From positions 3,418,965-3,482,964 of the forward strand of contig NZ_CP104011.1 in the NCBI RefSeq assembly GCF_025133575.1: a DNA stretch of 64,000 nucleotides, read 5' to 3'. Positions within the stretch are counted from its first letter, which is position 1; each line of letters starts with the position of its first letter. The notes under the pieces were generated by a model that saw only the letters and a program-made list of their open reading frames with translations, ran no database searches and had not been told where the DNA came from. The DNA comes from Pseudomonas sp. GCEP-101 (GTDB lineage: Bacteria > Pseudomonadota > Gammaproteobacteria > Pseudomonadales > Pseudomonadaceae). The position numbers and the translations under genes are program-made. Shown here one piece after another: positions 57,621 to 64,000 of this stretch.

Positions 57621-58052
57621 ATGAGCCTTTCCATCAACCCCTCCATCCAGACATTTGCCAGCCAGTTGCGCGTGGCTGGCGAAACCACTGCGTCGGCAGG
57701 CGCGACCCAGAGCGGCAGCGCCACCGACAGTCCGCGTCTGCAAACCAGCGCCGCTGCGGCCGGCGGCAAGAGCCAGCAAAGCTCGGGAAGCACCGCCAGC
57801 ACGGCGGTCGAGCAGTTGCAGAAGCGCCTGAAGGAGTTGCAGAAGCAGTTGCAGCAGGAACAGCGCGAGCTGGCCGAGGCGCAGCAGCGCCATTACGCCT
57901 CGGATGCCGAGCGCACCGCTGCGCTGATGTCCGTGCAGAGCCGCATCGCCAGTACCAGTGCGGCAATGCAGCAGACCGCCGCGGCGTTGGCCGATGCCAT
58001 CCGCCGGGCCGGTGGCAGTGGCGCTGGCTCAATGGTCAGCGCCAGCGCCTGA
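57621..58052 (+). CDS. FlxA-like coiled-coil protein, unknown function
   Basis: This 143-aa protein has a Ser/Thr/Ala/Gly-rich N-terminal half and a coiled coil in the middle (VEQLQKRLKELQKQLQQEQR, ELAEAQQRHYASDAERTAAL) followed by an alanine-rich end. Resembles FlxA-like proteins, a family with no settled function; a role near flagella is only a name-based guess. The ATG at 57621 is preceded by AAAGGACATCCGGC. The preceding gene is on the other strand. Low-complexity sequence lowers confidence in homology. Confidence 0.62.
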   Translation: MSLSINPSIQTFASQLRVAGETTASAGATQSGSATDSPRLQTSAAAAGGKSQQSSGSTASTAVEQLQKRLKELQKQLQQEQRELAEAQQRHYASDAERTAALMSVQSRIASTSAAMQQTAAALADAIRRAGGSGAGSMVSASA

Positions 58053-58058
58053 GGCGCA

Positions 58059-58499
58059 TCAGTAGCCGCTGAGGATGTTGACGATCACACCGCTGGCGAT
58101 GGCCACCAGAATGTAGTCACCGTTGACGTACAGCCAGCGATGGTCGCGCGGCGGGGCGTACAGGTGGCGGGCATTCCAGTCGGTGACCCAGTAGCGGTCG
58201 CCGCGATAGACCGGCTCCACGACGACACCGCGGCGCCAGTCGCGATGGGGCACCGGCAAGCCGGGCTGCGGCCGGTAATCCGGATTGCGGTAGCCGTGGT
58301 CGTAGTGCTCGCCGTGTCGGCCTTGCGCAGGGTAGTTGCCCTGCGGGCCGCGCGGCGGCTGCTGACGTTGCTGCTGTTGCGGCCCGCGGTTGTCCTGCCA
58401 GTTCGGGCCGTTGTCCGGGCCGGGGCCGGGCTGGGCGAAACTGGCCAGCGGGCTGCCGAGCATCAGGGCGGCACAGAGTAGGGCGACGGACTTCTTCAT
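58059..58499 (-). CDS. RcnB-family periplasmic protein
   Basis: This 146-aa protein has a signal peptide (KKSVALLCAALMLGSPLASFA, cleavage near residue 22), a Gln/Pro/Gly-rich linker (GPQQQQRQQPPRGPQ) and a C-terminal RcnB-like domain with WRRGVVVEPVYRGDRYWVTD and DHRWLYVNGDYILVAIASG. RcnB is linked to nickel/cobalt homeostasis in E. coli. No rcnA neighbour is seen, so the role is inferred. It is convergent with the coiled-coil gene. Confidence 0.8.
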   Translation of the reverse strand: MKKSVALLCAALMLGSPLASFAQPGPGPDNGPNWQDNRGPQQQQRQQPPRGPQGNYPAQGRHGEHYDHGYRNPDYRPQPGLPVPHRDWRRGVVVEPVYRGDRYWVTDWNARHLYAPPRDHRWLYVNGDYILVAIASGVIVNILSGY

Positions 58500-58696
58500 G
58501 GTGTTCTCCTGGCGCAACCGGCGGTGCGGTGCGTGTTGCCATTTTCAAGTCCCGGACAATCCGGGTACTTCATGAGACCTCGCCGTTGCGTCAAGGAGTG
58601 CCAAGGCCAAGTAAATGTCCGGTAAAGAGTTTTCCCGATTTGTCAGCCTGCCGATACACAGCGCTCAGGGTGCCTCCCGGTTTCTTCTGTTTTGTG

Positions 58697-58726
58697 TGTT
58701 TGCGGCATTTGATGATATGTTTGCGG
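58697..58726. promoter_or_regulatory. Direct repeats in the Xre-RES promoter (candidate operator)
   Basis: TGTTTGCGG occurs at 58697-58705 and again at 58718-58726, exactly 21 bp apart (two helical turns). They lie 26-55 bp before the antitoxin ATG and overlap a possible -35 (TTGTGT) and -10 (ATATGT). Phased repeats on one face of the helix suit cooperative binding by an Xre-type antitoxin complex. Confidence 0.5.
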
Positions 58727-58751
58727 TAAATGCACTGGATGGAGTTCTGTC

Positions 58752-59120
58752 ATGAGCGCTCTGCTGAGGGAAAACCCGGCTGCCGATGCCGTATTGGCCA
58801 AGGCGGTGCTGACTGCCCGCGAGCACCTGGCGATGACCCAGCAGCAGCTGGCCGCCATCGTCGGCGTGGACCGCAGCGCGGTGAGCCGCTGGAAGCAGAA
58901 CGGCCTGCGTGTGGACAGCAAGACCGGCGAACTGGCGCTGTTGCTGGTGCGCATCTACCGTGCGTTGTTCGCCCTGTTCGGTGGCAACCATGAGGACATG
59001 CGTCACTTCCTGTGTACCGAGAACCGCCACCTGGGCGGCGTGCCGCTGCAGTTGATGGAGCAGGTACAAGGGCTGGTCGCGGTGGTCGAGTATCTGGACG
59101 CCATTCGGGGCAAGGTCTGA
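58752..59120 (+). CDS. natR: Xre-family antitoxin of a RES toxin system
   Basis: This 122-aa protein has an HTH domain around MTQQQLAAIVGVDRSAVSRW (about residues 28-47) and the C-terminal toxin-binding domain of the MbcA/ParS/Xre group (LLVRIYRALFALFGGNHEDM, LMEQVQGLVAVVEYLDAIRG). It should repress its own operon and neutralise the RES toxin encoded next. The stop directly abuts the toxin ATG, indicating coupled translation. The PAO1 pair NatR/NatT is of this type, and the neighbouring rmuC and oxidoreductase genes suggest orthology; the symbol is therefore tentative. Confidence 0.82.
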   Translation: MSALLRENPAADAVLAKAVLTAREHLAMTQQQLAAIVGVDRSAVSRWKQNGLRVDSKTGELALLLVRIYRALFALFGGNHEDMRHFLCTENRHLGGVPLQLMEQVQGLVAVVEYLDAIRGKV

Positions 59121-59885
59121 ATGTCCTTCGCCGCCGGTGCCCGGCTCTGGGCGAACTACGAGGATTCGGTCGTCGCCCCCATGCGCGGGCGTCTGGTGCG
59201 CCTGGTGGAAAGCCAGGGCCAGGTGGCCACGCTGCAACTGGTGGACACCCTGGAGGAACAGGCCCTGCTCGAGGAGTTGCTGGAAACCAGCAAGCCACGC
59301 ATGCCGCCGCCCGCCGAGCCGCTGCATTACCTGCTGAAGACGCCGTTCCGCTATCCGCCGCTGCGCTGGGGTTCGCGCTTCGGCCGCCGGCATGAGCCGA
59401 GCCTGTTCTACGGTGCGCTGAAGCTGGAAACCGCCATGGCCGAGTCGGCGTTCTACCGCTTCGTGCTGTGGGAGGGCATGGCGACGCCGCCGCCCAGCGG
59501 GCGAATCCTGTCCGAGCACGCATCTTTCGAGGCGCGCTTCCAGGTGCAGAAGGGTGTGCGCCTGCACTTGCCGCCCTTCCGTGAACACGCGGCCCTGACC
59601 GATCCGCAGGATTACAGCGTGACCCAGGGGCTGGGCAGCGCGATGCGCGAAGCGGGCATCGAAGCGTTCGAGTATCGCTCGGCACGCTGTCCCCAGGGCG
59701 GGATCAACGTGGCGCTGTTCGTGCCCTCGGCCTTCACCGAGAAGCGCCCGCGCAACCTCATGCCCTGGCTGTGCGAAACCACTGCGGAGTACGTCGCCTT
59801 CAAGCATGCCCAGGTGCCCGACAGCCCGCGACTGTACCGGCGCGAACAGTACTTGGTGAATGGCAGGCTGCCGCATCCGGCCTGA
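59121..59885 (+). CDS. natT: RES-domain toxin (predicted NAD+-degrading)
   Basis: This 254-aa protein has the RES domain hallmarks: Arg86 in GSRFGRRHEPSLFYGAL, Tyr98, Glu108 in METAMAES-like LETAMAESAFYR, and Ser187 in YRSARCPQGGINVALF. These map onto the conserved Arg, Tyr, Glu and Ser of characterised RES toxins, which cleave NAD+ by phosphorolysis or hydrolysis. An extra N-terminal ~75 residues precedes the domain. It forms a bicistron with the Xre antitoxin. The ortholog in P. aeruginosa (NatT) is implicated in persistence; the symbol is tentative. Confidence 0.85.
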   Translation: MSFAAGARLWANYEDSVVAPMRGRLVRLVESQGQVATLQLVDTLEEQALLEELLETSKPRMPPPAEPLHYLLKTPFRYPPLRWGSRFGRRHEPSLFYGALKLETAMAESAFYRFVLWEGMATPPPSGRILSEHASFEARFQVQKGVRLHLPPFREHAALTDPQDYSVTQGLGSAMREAGIEAFEYRSARCPQGGINVALFVPSAFTEKRPRNLMPWLCETTAEYVAFKHAQVPDSPRLYRREQYLVNGRLPHPA

Positions 59886-59961
59886 CCGTTCATCGTCTGC
59901 CACTGTCGCCTGGCGGTGGGCGGTGTATGTTGCGGGATGGCCAAGCAGGGAGCGCCAGACC

Positions 59962-60171
59962 ATGGATATACGGATAGCCGTCCATCCCAGCGACCATCGT
60001 CGCTGGCGCGTGTACCTCAACCAGTTCTTCTACGACTGCAGCAGCCGCAGCGCGGCCGAGCGCATGTATGCGCGGGTCTGTGCCGCCGAGCAGCAAGCGA
60101 TCCAGCTTCCCGAACCACCGCGTATTGTCCGGCCGCAGCGTATGCCGCGCCGCCAGGTGCAGATTGCCTGA
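59962..60171 (+). CDS. Small basic protein, 69 aa, unknown
   Basis: ATG at 59962 gives 69 residues beginning MDIRIAVHPSDHRRWRVYLN and ending RPQRMPRRQVQIA, Arg/His-rich, with an aromatic stretch NQFFYDCSSRSAAERMYARV. No signal peptide, membrane segment or known domain. It lies 76 bp after the toxin gene on the same strand, but AGGGAGCG lies 9-16 bp upstream, so it may have its own start. Function unknown. Codon use looks normal for the genome. Confidence 0.55.
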   Translation: MDIRIAVHPSDHRRWRVYLNQFFYDCSSRSAAERMYARVCAAEQQAIQLPEPPRIVRPQRMPRRQVQIA

Positions 60172-60616
60172 CATTCACCGGTAGTGGCGGGGGAGCGGGA
60201 GCTTCCCGTGTCCGGTTGAATGCACTGTCTGCCTGAGAACACTTCCTATCCACTGCCCTGAAACGGGGCGGTCGGCTGCTGCGTGGCGCGCACTTGTGCA
60301 CAATGCTGACGCACTCTGTCAAGCCCTCGGAACATTGCACATCGCCACCCCACAAATTTCCTTGCGTTTTTTAACTTGTTGAAAAATAAGGGAAATTTTG
60401 ATTGGTGAAAAAATCACCAATCTGTCACATGGCCCCAGTTCACTGGGGGTATGGACGGTTTTCAGCAAGTTCTCCACTGAGTTATCCACAGCTTCTGTGG
60501 ATTGTCCCGAGCGCTTGCTCAGGAGCCTTGTTCCAGGGCCTTTACAGTGGACGAAGGCTCTTCGGGTGGGTGACTGATAGACTGGCGCGATCGATTGCCA
60601 CACCTCGGAGTCCTGC
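60172..60616. other. AT-rich intergenic stretch with palindromes and a DnaA-box-like site
   Basis: Without a convincing gene, this 445-bp gap holds an AT-rich block (60355-60425). It contains a perfect 9-bp inverted repeat GATTGGTGA / TCACCAATC with a 5-base A loop (60400-60422), and TTATCCACA at 60482-60490, identical to the E. coli DnaA box. That box overlaps the inverted repeat TCCACAG / CTGTGGA (60485-60501). The rmuC promoter probably lies within it. A small RNA gene cannot be excluded. Confidence 0.5.
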
Positions 60617-62095
60617 ATGCCCCTCGATCTGACCGCCCTGTTGCTCGGTGCGCTTGCCGGTCTGCTGCCCATGGCGGCGCTTGCCTGGCGCTTGCAGGCG
60701 CGCAGGCTGGCGGTGGAGCAGGAGGCCGGCCTGCTGCGCGAACGGTTGGCCACGGCGCAACTGGCGCAGGACGGACTCAGCGCCCAGGCCGAGGCGGACC
60801 GCGAGGCCTTCCAGCGCCTGAGCGGCCGGCATAACGAACTGTCCGCCGAGGCCGCCGCGCTGCGTCGGGAAATCGAGTTGAACAAGCAGGCGCTGGCCCG
60901 CCTGGATAATGCCGAGCAGGACTGGCAGGCCGAGCGCGCCGACAAGGAGGCCGAACTGCGCCGCCTTTCCGCCGAGCACGCGGCGTTGTCCGCCGAGTTG
61001 CGTGAGCAGCAGGACCATCACCAGCAGCGCCTGGGCGACCTGCAAGCCGCCAAGGAGGACTTGCGCGCCCAATTCGCCGAGTTGGCCGGGAAGATCTTCG
61101 ACGAGCGCGAGCAGCGCTTTGCCGAGTCCAGCCAGCAACGCCTGGGGCAGTTGCTCGACCCGCTCAAGGAGCGTATCCAGTCCTTCGAGAAGCGTGTGGA
61201 GGAGAGCTACCAGGCCGAGGCCCGCGAGCGTTTTTCTCTGACCAAGGAGTTGGAGCGCCTGCAGCAGTTGAACCTGCGCCTGGGCGAGGAGGCCACCAAC
61301 CTTACCCGCGCACTGAAGGGCCAGAAGACCCAGGGCAACTGGGGCGAGCTGGTGCTCGAACGCGTGCTGGAGCATGCCGGCCTGGAAAAGGGCCGCGAGT
61401 ACGAAACCCAGGTCAGCCTGCGCGCGCCGGATGGCGAGCGCTTCCAGCCGGACGTGCTGATCCGCCTGCCCGGCGACAAGCAGGTGGTGGTGGATGCCAA
61501 GGTCAGCCTGACGGCCTATCAGCAGTTCATCGCAGCCGAGGACGAGGTGATTCGCCAGCAGGCCCTCAAGGCCCATGTGCTGTCGCTGCGCAATCACGTG
61601 AAAGGGCTTTCCGGGAAGGATTACCGCCGCCTCGAAGGCCTGCACAGCCTCGATTTCGTGTTGCTGTTCATGCCGGTGGAAGCGGCCTTCTCGGCGGCGC
61701 TGCAGGCCGAGCCGAACCTGTTCCAGGAGGCCTTCGAGCGCAACATCGTGATCGTCAGCCCGACCACGCTGCTGGCGACGCTGCGGGTGATCGACAGCCT
61801 GTGGCGCCAGGAGCGGCAGAACCAGAACGCCCGGGAAATCGCCGAGCGCGCCGGGGCGCTGTACGACAAGTTCGTGTTGTTCGTGCAGGACCTCGACGAG
61901 ATGGGCACGCGCCTGCAGCAGCTGGACAAGGCCTATGCCGCCGCGCGCAACAAGCTCAGCGAAGGGCGCGGCAACCTGATCAGCCGTGCCGAGCAGGTCA
62001 AGCTGCTGGGCGCGCGGGCCAGCAAGAGCCTGCCGACGGATTGGCTGGAGCGCGCGTTGAGCGATGATTCGCCGGTGGTGGAAGAGGGCGAGTAA
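60617..62095 (+). CDS. rmuC: DNA recombination protein RmuC
   Basis: This 492-aa protein has an N-terminal hydrophobic segment (LDLTALLLGALAGLLPMAAL), a long coiled coil (about residues 25-200) and a C-terminal RmuC nuclease-fold domain of PD-(D/E)XK type: QPDVLIRLPGDKQVVVDAKV with Asp and Lys, and LHSLDFVLLFMPVEAAFSAAL. E. coli RmuC is linked to inversion and recombination control, without a defined activity. The ATG at 60617 is preceded by CGGAGTCCTGC. Its acidic C-terminus ends SPVVEEGE. Confidence 0.9.
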   Translation: MPLDLTALLLGALAGLLPMAALAWRLQARRLAVEQEAGLLRERLATAQLAQDGLSAQAEADREAFQRLSGRHNELSAEAAALRREIELNKQALARLDNAEQDWQAERADKEAELRRLSAEHAALSAELREQQDHHQQRLGDLQAAKEDLRAQFAELAGKIFDEREQRFAESSQQRLGQLLDPLKERIQSFEKRVEESYQAEARERFSLTKELERLQQLNLRLGEEATNLTRALKGQKTQGNWGELVLERVLEHAGLEKGREYETQVSLRAPDGERFQPDVLIRLPGDKQVVVDAKVSLTAYQQFIAAEDEVIRQQALKAHVLSLRNHVKGLSGKDYRRLEGLHSLDFVLLFMPVEAAFSAALQAEPNLFQEAFERNIVIVSPTTLLATLRVIDSLWRQERQNQNAREIAERAGALYDKFVLFVQDLDEMGTRLQQLDKAYAAARNKLSEGRGNLISRAEQVKLLGARASKSLPTDWLERALSDDSPVVEEGE

Positions 62096-62151
62096 CGCTG
62101 CGTTTGTGTAGAGACGAGGATCCTTTCTGGCAGCTTTGTGCCTGCGTCTCT

Positions 62152-62260
62152 CCCTCACCCCAGCCCTCTCCCAGAGGGAGAGGGGGCAGATCGTGCCGGC
62201 TGATGCTGTGGTTTCATCCTGCACCGAACGGTCCCCTCTCCCTCTGGGAGAGGGTGAGGG
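62152..62260. repeat. MITE-like palindromic intergenic repeat, copy D
   Basis: The left arm is 62152-62184 (CCCTCACCCCAGCCCTCTCC...) and the right arm is 62233-62260 (CCCTCTCCCTCTGGGAGAGG GTGAGG), the latter lacking the GCTGGG part of other copies. The interior (GCAGATCGTGCC, TGCACCGAACGG) closely matches copy C at 15230-15344. No gene is seen in the 316-bp gap from 62096 to 62411. Confidence 0.78.
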
Positions 62261-62368
62261 CCGACCCGAACGCGGGACTATCGGGCAATCGGGCCAGGCC
62301 CGCGAATGCGCGCAGGGCGCGCTCCTTGAAGAGTCTGCCGGTGGAATCGACGTTTCGGGAAATGCCGG

Positions 62369-62391
62369 TTCGCGAGCAAGCTCGCTCCTAC
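62369..62391. repeat. REP half-element
   Basis: TTCGCGAGCAAGCTCGCTCC followed by TAC is one REP arm without its left partner. It lies just beyond the 3' end of the FAD oxidoreductase gene on the minus strand. Confidence 0.6.
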
Positions 62392-62411
62392 GTAGAGCGA
62401 AGCGCCTACTT

Positions 62412-63758
62412 TCAGAATAACGAGTAGGGCTTGCCCGCCGTCCCATCGGCGAAGCGCCGCAGGCGGAAGGCGTGCAGGTCCATGCCCGGCTCGCCCGTGT
62501 GAATCCACTGGCTCATCAACTGGCCGACGATGGGCCCCATGGCGAAGCCGTGGCCGCAGAAGCCGGTGGCGACCAGCAGGCCGGGCACCTCAGGCGGTGC
62601 GTCGAGCACCGGGATACCGTCGGGCAGCACGTCGATCAGGCCGGCCCAGCTTTCCACCACCTTCACCTCGCGCAGCGCCGGGAATGCCCTGGCCAGGTTG
62701 CGCTGTGCCTGGAACACGCGTGAGGTGTTCGCCTTCACCTGCGGATCGCGCTCGCCGAGCAGCGGGCCGTTCACGCTGCGTTCAGAACCGGGCAGGCGCT
62801 GGCGCAGGTCGTGGAGGAACGCGCCGTTGAGCTTGAGGGAAAAGCCCGCGCGGTGCTCCGGAAGGTGCGGCAGGTAGTGACGGGCCCCACGCAGATAATC
62901 GAGGTTCAGGTCGATATCGGCCTGGGTTTCGTCCGCCAGGTTGAGGCTGCCATCGGCGCGCTGGCGCAAGCCAATACCGTGGCCGATGAAGCTCTGTGCG
63001 CCGATGTCCGGGCCCGGGCTGGTGCGCGAGACCGTGCAGCGCACGGCCTGCTGCGGAAGCGGCAGCCCGAGGCTTTCCACCAGGCGCCAGCTGCTGGCGC
63101 CGGCGCAGACCAGCAATTGGCGAGTCTTCACATAACCACGTTCGGTCTGCACGCCGCAGATGGCGCCGGCCGCACGGTCGATGCCGGTGACGCCGCAGCC
63201 TTCGACGAACACCGCGCCGCGCTCGATGGCGCGCAGCGCGAAGGCGGGGGCGACACGGCGAGGCTCGGCCTGGCCGTCGTTGGCGGTATACAGGGCGCCG
63301 CGTGCGGGGTCGCTCAGTGCCGGCATCAGTTGCGCGACCTCCGCGCGGCCCAGCAGCCGGGTGCCGAGGCCGAAGTTGGCGGCGACCTTCAGCCAGTCCT
63401 CGTACTTGTGCTGCTGCTCCGGCGTTTCGGCCAGGTACAGGCAGCCGCCCTGGCGCCATTCCAGCGGCAGTTGCAGCTGTTCTTCCAGACGCTCCCACAG
63501 GGAAATCGCGGCCATCATCAGCGGCACTTCCGCCGGGTCGCGCGCCTGCTGGCGGACGAAACCCCAGGCGCGGGTGGACTGCTGGCTGGCGAGGCCGGCC
63601 TTGTCCAGCACCAGCACGCTCAGGCCCAGGCCGGCGAGGTACCAGGCGGTGGCGCAACCCATGATGCCGCTGCCGGCGATGACCACCTCCACCTGCTCGG
63701 GCAGGCGTTCCACGCGGGCGGCGAGGGCGGGGTAAAGCGGGTAGGTTCCCATCGGCAT
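62412..63758 (-). CDS. FAD-dependent oxidoreductase (DAO family)
   Basis: This 448-aa enzyme of the D-amino-acid-oxidase/glycine-oxidase family has an N-terminal FAD-binding fold (VVIAGSGIMGCATAWYLAGL, residues about 24-43, then VLVLDKAGLASQQSTRAWGF) and family residues toward the end in SWAGLIDVLPDGIPVLDAPP and TGFCGHGFAMGPIVGQLM. The substrate is unknown, most likely an N-methylated or D-amino acid or a sarcosine-like amine. The ATG at 63758 is chosen for AGGGA upstream; 63752 is an alternative. In PAO1 a similar oxidoreductase gene occupies the same neighbourhood, from memory. Confidence 0.85.
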   Translation of the reverse strand: MPMGTYPLYPALAARVERLPEQVEVVIAGSGIMGCATAWYLAGLGLSVLVLDKAGLASQQSTRAWGFVRQQARDPAEVPLMMAAISLWERLEEQLQLPLEWRQGGCLYLAETPEQQHKYEDWLKVAANFGLGTRLLGRAEVAQLMPALSDPARGALYTANDGQAEPRRVAPAFALRAIERGAVFVEGCGVTGIDRAAGAICGVQTERGYVKTRQLLVCAGASSWRLVESLGLPLPQQAVRCTVSRTSPGPDIGAQSFIGHGIGLRQRADGSLNLADETQADIDLNLDYLRGARHYLPHLPEHRAGFSLKLNGAFLHDLRQRLPGSERSVNGPLLGERDPQVKANTSRVFQAQRNLARAFPALREVKVVESWAGLIDVLPDGIPVLDAPPEVPGLLVATGFCGHGFAMGPIVGQLMSQWIHTGEPGMDLHAFRLRRFADGTAGKPYSLF

Positions 63759-63846
63759 ACGGCGGCATCCCTGAGTCGAATAACGGATGCCGCAGTATGC
63801 GATCGACGCGCGCCGCGCATCCACTGCGCGGGCGCGCCGGCAGGCC

Positions 63847-64000
63847 TTACGACGCGCGCGCGGCGCGGCTGGCGGCGGGTGAGCGGGCGAGATAATCCAG
63901 CGCTTCCTGGGTGTTGGCCTCGTGGTCGGGATGGTACCAGGGCTTGAAGTAGCGCAGGAAGCTGGTGGTCACCGAGCTGATCTTAGGCAGCACGCCGGTC
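63847..64000 (-). CDS. C-terminal fragment of an uncharacterised protein, possibly metal-dependent hydrolase
   Basis: A reading frame enters the window from its right edge on the minus strand and stops at 63849-63847 (TAA), 88 bp upstream of the FAD oxidoreductase start on the same strand. About 50 residues are visible: PKISSVTTSFLRYFKPWYHP, then DHEANTQEALDYLA and an Ala/Arg-rich tail. The YFKPWYHP stretch resembles the C-terminus of predicted metal-dependent hydrolases (PF10118), but this is a weak match by eye. No start codon is visible. Confidence 0.5.
   Translation of the reverse strand, partial: TGVLPKISSVTTSFLRYFKPWYHPDHEANTQEALDYLARSPAASRAARAS

Noticed and set aside
60482..60490. Chromosomal replication origin
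   Set aside because: A single DnaA-box sequence without a dnaA-dnaN-rpmH context is not an origin; kept only as a regulatory observation.

Overview
The window is high-GC chromosomal DNA from a Pseudomonas, and the proteins and gene order point to the P. aeruginosa group. OprD, AspRS, the Tol-Pal cluster and Pal/OprL read as close relatives of the PAO1 proteins, and most of the window follows PAO1 order as I remember it (no search was run). It differs from PAO1 at several junctions and carries many short palindromic intergenic repeats, so it is probably a related species rather than P. aeruginosa itself.

Layout. 1-9307 (+): late cobalamin cluster cobO'-cobB-bluB-cobD-cobC-cobQ, then cobU/cobP-cobT-cobC(phosphatase)-cobS; most neighbours overlap by 1-4 bp. 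Together they carry out corrinoid a,c-amidation and adenosylation, dimethylbenzimidazole synthesis, aminopropanol arm attachment and nucleotide loop assembly. cobD contains an in-frame repeat insertion. 9432-15024: acyl-CoA dehydrogenase, MarR regulator, MFS transporter with a shared palindromic operator, a 40-aa small protein, periplasmic glutathione peroxidase and a DUF2167 membrane protein. 15025-15532 is a gene-free repeat cluster that appears to coincide with a synteny breakpoint. 15533-32573: DUF3108 protein, purN-purM, DUF2066 protein, hda, an arsC-wrbA-DUF2069 operon extended by an alpha/beta hydrolase, a YihY-type membrane protein, a small gene behind a sigma-54-like promoter, a PilZ-like protein, thioredoxin, acylphosphatase, a lipoprotein, proS, a thioesterase, oprD with ArgR-like sites, a HIT protein and slyX.

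32625-46569: cold-shock/membrane fusion, dps, fmdB-like gene, aspS, yebC, ruvCAB, ybgC-tolQRAB-pal-cpoB (envelope constriction machinery), queE-queC (queuosine precursors) and tRNA-Lys(UUU). 46727-55981: nadA, bepA, a TusA-like protein, an AI-2E family permease, bcp, gcvR, dapA, bamC-mbl-purC and tRNA-Ser(CGA). The tRNA-Lys to nadA junction, which in PAO1 holds an island and the pqs quinolone genes, is empty here.

56068-64000 is more accessory: small membrane, CMD, GreA/B-like, coiled-coil and RcnB-like proteins, an Xre-RES toxin-antitoxin pair with 21-bp-spaced direct repeats in its promoter, an AT-rich gene-free stretch with palindromes and a DnaA-box-like site, rmuC, a FAD oxidoreductase and a gene truncated by the window edge. 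No prophage, insertion sequence, CRISPR array or rRNA gene was seen. The most unusual observations are the repeat translated inside cobD, the REP/MITE-like repeat families, the predicted MarR, ArgR and sigma-54 sites, and the 60.2-60.6 kb intergenic region.
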